Part shown: positions 1 to 5,988 of the stretch, in pieces
Layout: every line of letters starts with the position of its first letter
Numbering within the stretch: the first letter of the stretch is position 1
DNA from: Candidatus Dadabacteria bacterium UBA2774
Lineage (GTDB): Bacteria; Desulfobacterota_D; UBA1144; Nemesobacterales; UBA2774
NCBI GenBank assembly: GCA_002352485.1
Contig: DEIM01000131.1
Coordinates: 1-5,988, forward strand
Length of the DNA: 5,988 bases
Reading direction: 5' to 3'
Notes under the pieces: generated by a model
What the model was told of the DNA's origin: nothing
The model's database searches: none
What the model saw: only the letters and a program-made list of their open reading frames with translations
Translations under genes and position numbers: made by a program

Positions 1-2966
1 AGCCCGAACCCGAGCGCTATGGCCATCGGAGCCAGGAACGCGGCCTCCCCCCTGAATTTAATCATTAATGAAGCAAGCCCGCCGAACGTGGTCACAGTGG
101 TTAGGACGATGGGTCTGAAGCGGTGCTTGGCAGAGAAAGCGACCGCAACTACTCTGCCCATTTTACTAAACCTCGAGTTTATAAACGTCATTAAGATAAG
201 GCTGTCGTTTACCACAATTCCAAGGAGCGCAACGGTCCCGATCAGCGCTGGCAGTGTGAGAGGCTCGCCCCGAAGGAGTATTCCTATCATCACGCCAACG
301 AGCGCAAAGGGGAGCACTGCCATAATAATGAAAGGCTGCGTGTAGGATCTCAGCATACTCGCAAGGATTATGTAGATAAGAAGGATCGCAATTATGGCCG
401 CCCTCTGTATGCTCTCAAGCGATTCTCTTGTCTGTTCCTCCTCCCCGCCGAACACGTATGAGTAACCTGGGAAATTCTTTAAGGTATCGTCAATATAGGC
501 TGAAAGGGAGGCATTGACTTCAGTCGGTGTAGTAATCTTCTCGTCAACTTCAGCCGTTACCCTGACAGCGCGCTCGTTATCATAGCGGGATATAGTGAGC
601 ATGCTAGGCTCGACACTCATGCTGACAACGCTGCTTATGGGCACCCAGCCGCCACCGGGCGATTTTATCTGATATGACTCCAGTAGTGAGAGCAGGTTCC
701 CTGAGGGGAGCTCGTATTTAACTATTATGTCGGCTTCTTCAGTGCCGAGGCGGGTTTGTGCTACTGTCAGCCCTTCTGCCGCGGCCCTTATGGCCCTTGC
801 AATGGTGCGCGTGTCGAGTCCGTACACCGCAGCTCTCTGCTCGTCCACGTTGATTCTGATCTCTGGTTTGCCCCAGATCAGATCGTCACTTACGCTGTTT
901 ACACCGGGGACAGTTTCAAGATTTTCAGAAGCTATCCCGGCGAGCTCTTTTAAGGACTCAAAGTTCTCTCCCATAATCCTGAGGTCAACGGCCTTTCCTG
1001 TCGGCGGACCCCCTGATTCGACAAAATCCACTCTTACGGGTCCTACTACTTCACTCTCAACTCTTTTTCTTATTTCCTTGGCAAGCTCTTTCGCGTTTTC
1101 TTCTCGTACATCGAAATCTTCAAACTCCACAATTACAGTTGCAAGGTGGTCGCCCAGATCGGATTCCTGACCTGTAAGGTCTATTCCTATCATCGATATT
1201 GTGTTTTTAAGCACATGATCGGGTACGATTTCTTTAACCGCATCTTCAATTTTAGCAACAGATTTTACAGTAGAGTCGATATTGGACCAGGAGGGATTCT
1301 CGACCCTGATATAGATTTCCGCAACATCCTGAGAATAGAAAAGAACCCTCGGTACCTTCATGAAAATGCCGAGTGTAAGAATAAGAACCAGTACGAAAGT
1401 CGTGACTGTTATATATCTATGCCTAAGTGAGAATGTAAGCGCTTTCATATAGTAGAACCGGATCTTGTAGACCCAGCTCCTGTTTTGTCTGTTTGCGCGC
1501 CCGGGTTTTAAGTAATCCGCACAATGGGACGGCAGGATGATAAGAGCTTCTATCAGCGAAACAAGTAGTGCGAATATCGCGACCTTTGGAATTATAGACA
1601 TAAATTTACCTATCAGGCCCGTCGCAATCAAAAGGGGTATGAACGAGGCAATATTAGTGAGAATTGTGGCCACGACAGGCATGGCAACTTCTTTTGTTCC
1701 CTTAATCGCCGCATCTTTTGCAGAGTATCCGAGCTGTAAGTAACGCTGTATGTTCTCGGCTACGATAATGGCGTCATCGACAATTATCCCAAGGACCAAT
1801 ATGAGGCCGAACATGGAGAGCACGTTTAGCGTGATCCCCGAGAACTGCATTAGTATAAAAGCTCCGAAGAAAGCCACAGGAAGTCCGACTGCGGCTACGA
1901 TAGCCGCCCTTAAATCCAGGAACAGGGCGAGAATTATGAGCACGACAACAAGACCTATTAGACCGCTGTTAACCATCGTCTCGAATCTCTTTTCGACCCA
2001 GTAAGAGGTGTCGTTTGTAGTATATAGCTGTATTTCCTCGGGCACTCTTCCCCTGAATTCTTCGACTTTATCTTCTATTGTCGTAACGGTTTTTATCGAG
2101 TCTGTGTTCTTTTGCTTATTGATCCAGAAGTTGATGGACGGGAGACCGTTTACGCGGGCCTTGGTTCTGGTCTTCTGCTCGCCCTGTTCTATTCTCGCTA
2201 TATCCCTAAGTAATATGTGTCTACCCTGGTCGCTTCGTCTTACAGGGATATTGAGTAGGTCTTCTACTTTCTGAACGCGTCCCGTGACTCTTACAAGTAT
2301 CTCCGAGTCTCCCTGTTCTACAGCTCCGCCAGGCAGGTCGAGGTTCTTCTGGTCGATTACTGTTGCCACTTCTTCCAGGCTTACTCCGTACTGGCGGAGT
2401 TTGTCGGGATCCACGTAAACCCAAAATGCGGGGTCGCCGAGCCCGGAGGTGATTATGCTGTCTACTCCGCTGATGAGCTTGAGCTCATTTTCAAGTGATA
2501 GGGCGTAGCTCCTGAGAGTTTCCTGTGGGAGGTCGCCTGCTATGGCGACGCTTATGAGAGGAAAATTGGCGTCGAATTCCTCTACAATCGGGTCTTCCGC
2601 ATCATCCGGGAGTTTGTCCTCGATCCTTGATATTTCGGATCGAATTTCCTGCGCCAGCTTTTGAATGTCTTCCCCGGTGTAAAGCTCTGCCACAACGGAG
2701 GAGAGTCCTTCCGATGAAGTGGAGCGCAGCACTTTTATGCCGCTTATATCGTTAATTTCGTCTTCTATGGGAATGGTGACAAGTTTTTCAACGTCTTCAG
2801 CCGAAGCTCCGGGAAAAACCGTGCTCACTGTCACAAGCTCGAGCTTTATAGAGGGAAACAGCTCAAGCGGAAGTCTCGTTGCGGAAAGTATTCCAACAAC
2901 GAGTATTGAGAGCATAAGGAGGTTTACTAGTACGGGGTTTTTAACTGAGAATTCGGCAATGTGCAT
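1..2966 (-). CDS. RND efflux transporter, AcrB-type inner-membrane pump (C-terminus cut by window edge)
   Basis: Reading the minus strand from an ATG at 2966-2964 gives 988 uninterrupted codons to the left edge. It is a proton-driven pump of the AcrB/HAE-type RND superfamily. Seen in order: TM1 (about 10-28), a first periplasmic domain with the FPGAS(A)EDVE stretch typical of porter subdomain PN1, TM2-TM6 (about 334-480), a cytoplasmic loop, TM7 (about 519-536), a second periplasmic domain including GGPPTGKAVD (652-661), then TM8-TM11 (about 855-970). TM4 carries the proton-relay pair Asp397-Asp398 in GIIVDDAIIVAEN, matching AcrB Asp407/Asp408. TM6 ends in the usual LPSH. TM10 reads GIVVNDSL, so Asn920-Asp921 replace the AcrB Lys940-Asn941. 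The break falls at the start of TM12; AcrB homologues of about 1030-1050 residues suggest 40-60 are missing. The start lies 16 bases after the adaptor stop, with a weak GAAGAG Shine-Dalgarno, so the two genes are probably cotranscribed. The family call is secure; the substrate (drug, detergent, lipid or other) cannot be told. Confidence 0.95.
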   Translation of the reverse strand, partial: MHIAEFSVKNPVLVNLLMLSILVVGILSATRLPLELFPSIKLELVTVSTVFPGASAEDVEKLVTIPIEDEINDISGIKVLRSTSSEGLSSVVAELYTGEDIQKLAQEIRSEISRIEDKLPDDAEDPIVEEFDANFPLISVAIAGDLPQETLRSYALSLENELKLISGVDSIITSGLGDPAFWVYVDPDKLRQYGVSLEEVATVIDQKNLDLPGGAVEQGDSEILVRVTGRVQKVEDLLNIPVRRSDQGRHILLRDIARIEQGEQKTRTKARVNGLPSINFWINKQKNTDSIKTVTTIEDKVEEFRGRVPEEIQLYTTNDTSYWVEKRFETMVNSGLIGLVVVLIILALFLDLRAAIVAAVGLPVAFFGAFILMQFSGITLNVLSMFGLILVLGIIVDDAIIVAENIQRYLQLGYSAKDAAIKGTKEVAMPVVATILTNIASFIPLLIATGLIGKFMSIIPKVAIFALLVSLIEALIILPSHCADYLKPGRANRQNRSWVYKIRFYYMKALTFSLRHRYITVTTFVLVLILTLGIFMKVPRVLFYSQDVAEIYIRVENPSWSNIDSTVKSVAKIEDAVKEIVPDHVLKNTISMIGIDLTGQESDLGDHLATVIVEFEDFDVREENAKELAKEIRKRVESEVVGPVRVDFVESGGPPTGKAVDLRIMGENFESLKELAGIASENLETVPGVNSVSDDLIWGKPEIRINVDEQRAAVYGLDTRTIARAIRAAAEGLTVAQTRLGTEEADIIVKYELPSGNLLSLLESYQIKSPGGGWVPISSVVSMSVEPSMLTISRYDNERAVRVTAEVDEKITTPTEVNASLSAYIDDTLKNFPGYSYVFGGEEEQTRESLESIQRAAIIAILLIYIILASMLRSYTQPFIIMAVLPFALVGVMIGILLRGEPLTLPALIGTVALLGIVVNDSLILMTFINSRFSKMGRVVAVAFSAKHRFRPIVLTTVTTFGGLASLMIKFRGEAAFLAPMAIALGFG

Positions 2967-2982
2967 TAGAGGCTCTTCGGGG
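2967..2982 (-). promoter_or_regulatory. Intercistronic gap with weak ribosome binding site for the RND pump
   Basis: Only 16 bases separate the adaptor TAA from the pump ATG. On the coding strand they include GAAGAG six bases before the ATG, a partial Shine-Dalgarno. There is no room for a promoter or terminator, which supports one transcript and possible translational coupling. Confidence 0.55.
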
Positions 2983-4101
2983 TTACGGCATCAAGCGGAC
3001 GAGTTGTCCACCGGCAAGTCCAACGTGGCCTTCTACGATGACCTTGCTGTTTTCCGGTATCATGTGTGAAGGTATGCTGCCCTCGTTTTCATTTATCCAA
3101 ACAACCGAAACCGGGATCTTTTGAGCTTTTCCATCTTGGTAAACGAAGATGAAAAGATCGCGGTTGTCAGACAGTACTGCTGTCCTCGGTACTATGATCA
3201 CATCTTTTAGTAATTCAACGGGCACCTGCATGTTAACGATCTCTCCAGGCCACCAATTGTACTTGTTGTCTATTATTTCAGCCTCTACTTCATAGGTTCC
3301 CGAAAGAGAGTCCATGCCGGGGCTTACACCAATTACACGCGCCTGTGTTTGTTCAAAAGTCCCGTTTAGAGTTGTGTTGAGATTCACTGTCATGCCGGGT
3401 TTGATCGCCCTAGCCCATCTGGGCTCGACCCCTGCCACTACGCGCTCGTTTGAAGTACTTACCATTCCAGCAACCACTTCGCCTGAAGTTACTTCCTGAC
3501 CAATATCCGGAATTATCTCTGACACGTTGCCTGAGATTGGCGCCCTCACGTTTAAGTGCTCTACATCCCATTTCATTAAGTTGTAAGAGGCTTCAAGACC
3601 GTCCACGCTCGAAGCTTCAGAGGATACCTGGTTTGAGAGAGAATCTAGTGTGTCGCGCGCTACAATGCCCTTTTCAACAAGTGTAACGGTTTGATCGTAT
3701 TTACGCTTGAGCTCATTCAGGTTGGCTTTGGCAGCCTTGAGCCGCGCTTCGGATTCTTTGAGTCTGAAAACCTTGCGGTCGTCCTGAAGCACAATAAGAA
3801 GCCGGTCTTTTTCAATATGCTCGCCCAATACGGCTTTTTTCTCAACAACCCATCCGCTGACGTCCGCTTTAATGCTTACCGTTTGTCCGCCCTCGAGCCG
3901 CGCCAGAAAGCTTGTGGTTCTCCATACTTCCGTAACCGATGAGTCTTGTACTCTTACGGGCGTAAGCTTTTTTTCGGTTTCCCCTTCAAACGCTGATGTA
4001 CGCACAGAGATCATGCGAACGTAGAGTCCGATGCTAAGCACTAGGAATGCCAGAAGGAAGCCAAAGAACCATACCCATTGTTTTCTTTTATTAGTCCTCA
4101 T
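2983..4101 (-). CDS. RND efflux periplasmic adaptor (membrane fusion protein, HlyD/AcrA family)
   Basis: A complete 372-residue protein. It would link the RND pump encoded just downstream to an outer-membrane channel. Seen in order: a basic N-terminus and one hydrophobic anchor (about 10-29); a first lipoyl half (about 74-107, with VSGWVVEKKAVLGEHI); a heptad-rich, charged helical hairpin (about 108-182); the second lipoyl half (about 183-210, RAPISGNVSEIIPDIGQEV); a beta-barrel domain (about 216-295, with IKPGMTVNL); and a membrane-proximal domain (about 296-370, ending VEGHVGLAGGQLVRL). There is no cysteine lipobox after the hydrophobic segment, so it is probably held by an uncleaved N-terminal helix rather than a lipid. 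The start is well fixed: an in-frame TAA lies four codons upstream (4111-4113) and this is the first ATG after it. No clear Shine-Dalgarno precedes it, so translation may be weak or leader-dependent. The short hairpin suits an RND adaptor; adjacency to the pump makes an ABC-type partner unlikely. Confidence 0.93.
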   Translation of the reverse strand: MRTNKRKQWVWFFGFLLAFLVLSIGLYVRMISVRTSAFEGETEKKLTPVRVQDSSVTEVWRTTSFLARLEGGQTVSIKADVSGWVVEKKAVLGEHIEKDRLLIVLQDDRKVFRLKESEARLKAAKANLNELKRKYDQTVTLVEKGIVARDTLDSLSNQVSSEASSVDGLEASYNLMKWDVEHLNVRAPISGNVSEIIPDIGQEVTSGEVVAGMVSTSNERVVAGVEPRWARAIKPGMTVNLNTTLNGTFEQTQARVIGVSPGMDSLSGTYEVEAEIIDNKYNWWPGEIVNMQVPVELLKDVIIVPRTAVLSDNRDLFIFVYQDGKAQKIPVSVVWINENEGSIPSHMIPENSKVIVEGHVGLAGGQLVRLMP

Positions 4102-4160
4102 GTTTTTATCTTAGATATTAAATAGATCTCTCGGAATAAGACTACACAATAATTTCCAGA

Positions 4161-4205
4161 TTGTTATATTAATTATACAAAGGTTCGGTAGGAATCAAAA
4201 CCTTT
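4161..4205. promoter_or_regulatory. Two inverted repeats over the efflux promoter, possible operators
   Basis: The first, 4161-4180, is an imperfect 20-base palindrome: outer arms TTGT/ACAA and a central ATTAAT, with three mismatched positions on each side between them. It covers the -10 box of the efflux promoter. The second has perfect 7-base arms, AAAGGTT at 4179-4185 and AACCTTT at 4199-4205, separated by 13 bases, and brackets the -35 region. Their placement would suit repressor binding sites for a regulator encoded elsewhere. The regulator family is unknown, and the AT-rich composition makes the first palindrome less significant. Confidence 0.35.
4172..4198 (-). promoter_or_regulatory. 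Candidate sigma-70-type promoter of the efflux operon
   Basis: On the minus strand a perfect TATAAT -10 box lies at 4177-4172. Upstream is TTGATT (4198-4193, spacer 15) or, shifted one base, TTTGAT (spacer 16). The spacing is slightly short. The predicted start of transcription is near 4165, giving a leader of roughly 65 bases before the adaptor ATG at 4101. This is by eye only; the region is AT-rich, so chance matches to -10 boxes are expected. Confidence 0.5.
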
Positions 4206-4289
4206 CGTGCAATCTTTAAAAACATGTAATGCCTCCGGCTACTTGTGGCAACGATTTTAAAGTCTTCTTTATTTTTTTCTCAGAACATA

Positions 4290-4318
4290 TTGATTTTTCA
4301 GGCATTTTTCTGTAATAT
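4290..4318 (+). promoter_or_regulatory. Candidate promoter of the HU-family gene
   Basis: A -35-like TTGATT (4290-4295) and a -10-like TAATAT (4313-4318) are separated by 17 bases, the optimal spacing. Each hexamer matches four of six consensus positions. A T-rich stretch at 4268-4280, including a run of seven T, sits where an UP element would contact RNA polymerase alpha subunits. Transcription would start near 4325, leaving a leader of about 40 bases. Confidence 0.5.
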
Positions 4319-4338
4319 GACAAATTAAGACTAAATCC

Positions 4339-4366
4339 AAAGGAGAGGGATGTAGCAGGGTATATG
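4339..4366 (+). promoter_or_regulatory. Unusual translation start region of the HU gene, with an ATG-TAG start-stop pair
   Basis: The strongest Shine-Dalgarno is AAAGGAG at 4339-4345. It is followed four bases later not by the HU start but by ATG (4350-4352) and immediately TAG (4353-4355). The HU frame opens at ATG 4364 or ATG 4370, which are 18 and 24 bases from that Shine-Dalgarno. A weaker AGGG (4357-4360) lies nine bases before ATG 4370. This arrangement decides between starts and favours 4370, or reinitiation after the start-stop. Confidence 0.45.
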
Positions 4367-4645
4367 CCTATGACAAAATCACAATTATCTGCCCACATAG
4401 CCGAGAAGGCTGGGATCACCAAAAAAACAGCAGCTGAGATTATCGACGAGCTAGCTGTTGTCGCTTATAGCGAAGCCAGGAAGAACAAACAATTTACTCT
4501 TCCCGGAATAGGTAAATTGGTTCTTAATGACCGGAAAGCGCGGAAAGGAAGAAACCCCGCAACCGGTCAGGAAATCGATATACCGGCCAAGACTGTAGTT
4601 AAGTTCAGGGTAGCCAAAGCGTGTAAAGACGCTGTATTGGGCTAA
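4364..4645 (+). CDS. HU-family nucleoid DNA-binding protein
   Basis: A complete 93-residue protein, the usual length for the HU/IHF family, which bind and bend DNA as dimers in the nucleoid. Seen: an N-terminal helical dimerisation part (about 3-45, beginning MTKSQLSAHIAEKAGITK), the GIGKLVL turn (48-54), and the DNA-contacting beta-arm with RKARKGRNPATG (57-68), where Pro65 in RNPATG would be the intercalating residue. It closes with the conserved IPAKTVVKFRVAKACKDAV. The alternative start ATG 4370 removes only Met-Pro and gives the typical MTKSQ beginning; it also has the better-spaced weak Shine-Dalgarno, so it may be the real start. The gene ends in tandem in-frame stops, TAA then TAG (4643-4648). 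It stands alone: divergent from the efflux operon and convergent with coaBC. HU versus IHF subunit cannot be settled here, though the motif pattern resembles HU more. Confidence 0.95.
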   Translation: MPMTKSQLSAHIAEKAGITKKTAAEIIDELAVVAYSEARKNKQFTLPGIGKLVLNDRKARKGRNPATGQEIDIPAKTVVKFRVAKACKDAVLG

Positions 4646-4830
4646 TAGCCAAGACCTGAAAAGAGCTACTTTTTAAGTTACATACTGATTTGTAATTAAG
4701 CGTCCTGGATTTGTTCAGAAGGGATTGCTGCATTCTTATGTGCATTTGATGCTCATTCTAGTATTTGTGGGAATGAAATTTTATTTTATATAGTAATGCG
4801 GTTCAGTTAGGGGGTTTAGAAATTTACTTC
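4646..4830. other. Convergent AT-rich spacer between the HU gene and coaBC
   Basis: This 185-base stretch separates two genes pointing at each other and holds no plausible coding sequence. It contains an A/T-only hairpin-like AAAAG-AGCTA-CTTTT at 4659-4673, symmetrical for both strands but weak, and a better terminator candidate at 4753-4790. No clear terminator with a U-tract was seen for coaBC on the minus strand. Confidence 0.6.
4753..4790 (+). terminator. Weak candidate intrinsic terminator downstream of the HU gene
   Basis: TCATTC (4753-4758) and GAATGA (4771-4776) form a six-base stem with a 12-base loop, followed by a T-rich tail (AATTTTATTTTATA). The tail orientation fits transcripts of the plus strand, thus HU. 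The stem is short and GC-poor, and it lies about 105 bases past the stop, so it is only a possibility. Confidence 0.3.
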
Positions 4831-5988
4831 CTAGCTCTTGATGGAGGAAATTCTATCGAGAACCTTCTGAGCAATATCCGATTTTGACATGAGCGGGAGC
4901 TCTTCGGTATTACCCCCGTATAGTAGATGTACTCTATTGGTATCTTTTTCAAACCCGGCTCCGGGCTCAAGAATATTGTTGGCTACTATCATATCGGCTT
5001 TTTTGCTTTTGAGCTTTTCCTTTGCGTTTTTAATAAGATTCTCGCTCTCTGCCGCAAAACCGATGACAATTCGGCCGTTCTTTTTGCCTCCTACTTCTTT
5101 TAATATGTCCCTGGTCTGTTTTAGCTCGATAGTTTTCTTGCCGCTTTCTTTTTTAATCTTACCGTTTTGTTTGATTTGCGGTGTGTAATCTCCGACTGCC
5201 GCAGCTTTGATTACGATGGTAGACCATTTTAGGTGCTTGATTACAGCATCATACATATCTGAAGCGCTCTCAGTATGAATGAGCTCCACTCCATATGGCG
5301 GCGTCAAATCTGTCTTTCCCGATATCAGTTTTACCTGAGCCCCTCTCTTGCGCGCTTCATTTGCCAGAGCGTATCCCATCTTACCGCTTGAGGGGTTTGA
5401 AATAAACCTTACGGGATCGATGTGTTCACGTGTTGCTCCGGCTGTTACGAGCACTTTCTCTCCGTTTAAATCTTTGGGAGTTAGTGCCGCTTCAATTTCA
5501 TACACTATATCGTCTATCTCGGGTAGTCTTCCCTTGCCCTCCCAGCCGCATGCAAGCTCGCCCTCACCGGGCTCTATAATAATCAGTCCGCGCTGCCTGA
5601 GTTTAGTGAGATTTTCCTGAACGGCAGGGTTTGAGTACATATTCACATTCATGGCCGGGCAAAGTATGATCGGGCACTTCGCTGCGAGGATAACTGTAGC
5701 AAGGAGGCTATCTGCGATACCCGAGGTGATTTTCCCGATAAAGCTTGCCGATGCGGGGGCTATAACGATTACGTCTGAGTTATCCGCGAGGCTTATGTGT
5801 CCTATCTCCGCCTCCCAGGCAAGATCGAAAGTCTTTAAAGCAACACGGTTTCCGGAGAGTGTCTGCATAGTAAGAGGCGTGACAAACTCGGTTGCGTTCT
5901 GTGTCATAACTACCTGTACAGATGCATTTCCCTTAACGAGCTGACGGACAAGGTCGCAGGACTTGTAGGCCGCAATGCCGCCAGTGAC
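4831..5988 (-). CDS. coaBC: Bifunctional phosphopantothenoylcysteine decarboxylase / phosphopantothenate-cysteine ligase (N-terminus cut by window edge)
   Basis: CoaBC joins cysteine to 4'-phosphopantothenate using CTP, then decarboxylates the product to 4'-phosphopantetheine with FMN, two steps of coenzyme A synthesis in the cytoplasm. The minus-strand frame stays open to the right edge, so the ATG at 5907 is internal: upstream codons read VTGGIAAYKSCDLVRQLV, the conserved CoaC beginning. The 385 visible residues lack about 11 compared with E. coli. In window numbering the CoaC catalytic histidine is His64 (EIGHISLA), PAMN is 111-114, and the catalytic cysteine is Cys147 (ELACGWEGKGRL). These match E. 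coli His75, Asn125 and Cys158. The CoaB half follows with VTAGATREHIDPVRF, Asn198 in NPSSGKMG, KAAAVGDY (261-268) and Lys277 in KIKK, matching E. coli Asn210 and Lys289. All key residues are present, so both activities are expected. Usual neighbours (dut, rpoZ, gmk, priA) are not in the window. Confidence 0.97.
   Translation of the reverse strand, partial: VTGGIAAYKSCDLVRQLVKGNASVQVVMTQNATEFVTPLTMQTLSGNRVALKTFDLAWEAEIGHISLADNSDVIVIAPASASFIGKITSGIADSLLATVILAAKCPIILCPAMNVNMYSNPAVQENLTKLRQRGLIIIEPGEGELACGWEGKGRLPEIDDIVYEIEAALTPKDLNGEKVLVTAGATREHIDPVRFISNPSSGKMGYALANEARKRGAQVKLISGKTDLTPPYGVELIHTESASDMYDAVIKHLKWSTIVIKAAAVGDYTPQIKQNGKIKKESGKKTIELKQTRDILKEVGGKKNGRIVIGFAAESENLIKNAKEKLKSKKADMIVANNILEPGAGFEKDTNRVHLLYGGNTEELPLMSKSDIAQKVLDRISSIKS

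Noticed and set aside
19..2424. Several open frames of 60-150 codons on the plus strand (and 2221-2424 on the minus strand) across the pump gene
   Set aside because: All overlap the continuous AcrB-like frame, have Ser/Thr/Ile-rich low-information translations and no ribosome binding logic.
4216..4422. A 68-codon minus-strand open frame in the divergent intergenic region
   Set aside because: Its start lies inside the well-supported HU gene, it covers both HU promoter and leader, and the translation shows no recognisable motif and an unlikely composition; treated as a shadow.
4659..4674. Hairpin AAAAG-AGCTA-CTTTT just after the HU stop as a terminator
   Set aside because: The five-base stem is four A-U pairs and one G-C pair, too weak to call; noted only in the spacer entry.
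5905..5907. ATG at 5907-5905 as the start of coaBC
   Set aside because: The frame continues upstream without a stop and encodes the conserved GGIAAYKS flavoprotein beginning, so the true start lies about 11 codons beyond the right edge.
4889..5944. Plus-strand open frames opposite coaBC
   Set aside because: They are antisense to a gene with every catalytic motif in place; their serine- and proline-rich composition is what the complement of such a gene gives.
1..5988. Possible CRISPR array, tRNA, insertion sequence or phage segment
   Set aside because: I saw no regularly spaced direct repeats, cloverleaf-like sequence, transposase motif or terminal inverted repeats; coding density and function are those of ordinary chromosome.

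Overview
This window looks like ordinary chromosomal DNA from a Gram-negative bacterium of moderate GC content. It carries a two-gene RND-type efflux operon, a small HU-family nucleoid protein gene and a coenzyme A biosynthesis gene. An RND pump with a periplasmic adaptor implies an inner and an outer membrane. The HU sequence and general codon use do not let me name the phylum. No mobile element, phage gene, CRISPR array, tRNA or rRNA is visible.

Layout. Positions 1-2966 (minus) hold an inner-membrane RND transporter of the AcrB type. It is open at the left edge and lacks only its last few dozen residues. Positions 2983-4101 (minus) hold its membrane-fusion (adaptor) protein, which comes first in the operon and is separated from the pump by 16 bases. 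Positions 4102-4363 form a divergent intergenic region with a candidate promoter for each direction and two inverted repeats over the efflux promoter. Positions 4364-4645 (plus) encode the HU-family protein. Positions 4646-4830 are a convergent, AT-rich spacer with one weak terminator candidate. Positions 4831-5988 (minus) hold coaBC (phosphopantothenoylcysteine decarboxylase/synthetase), which runs off the right edge and lacks about 11 N-terminal residues.

How the genes work together. The adaptor and pump would form the inner-membrane and periplasmic parts of a tripartite, proton-driven efflux complex. No outer-membrane channel (TolC/OprM type) and no regulator gene is in the window, so these must lie elsewhere or beyond the left edge. 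HU and CoaBC are housekeeping functions with no evident link to the efflux operon. I found no undescribed system. The points most worth a second look are the inverted repeats over the efflux promoter, a start-stop codon pair behind the strong Shine-Dalgarno of the HU gene, and the Asn-Asp pair replacing Lys-Asn in transmembrane helix 10 of the pump.
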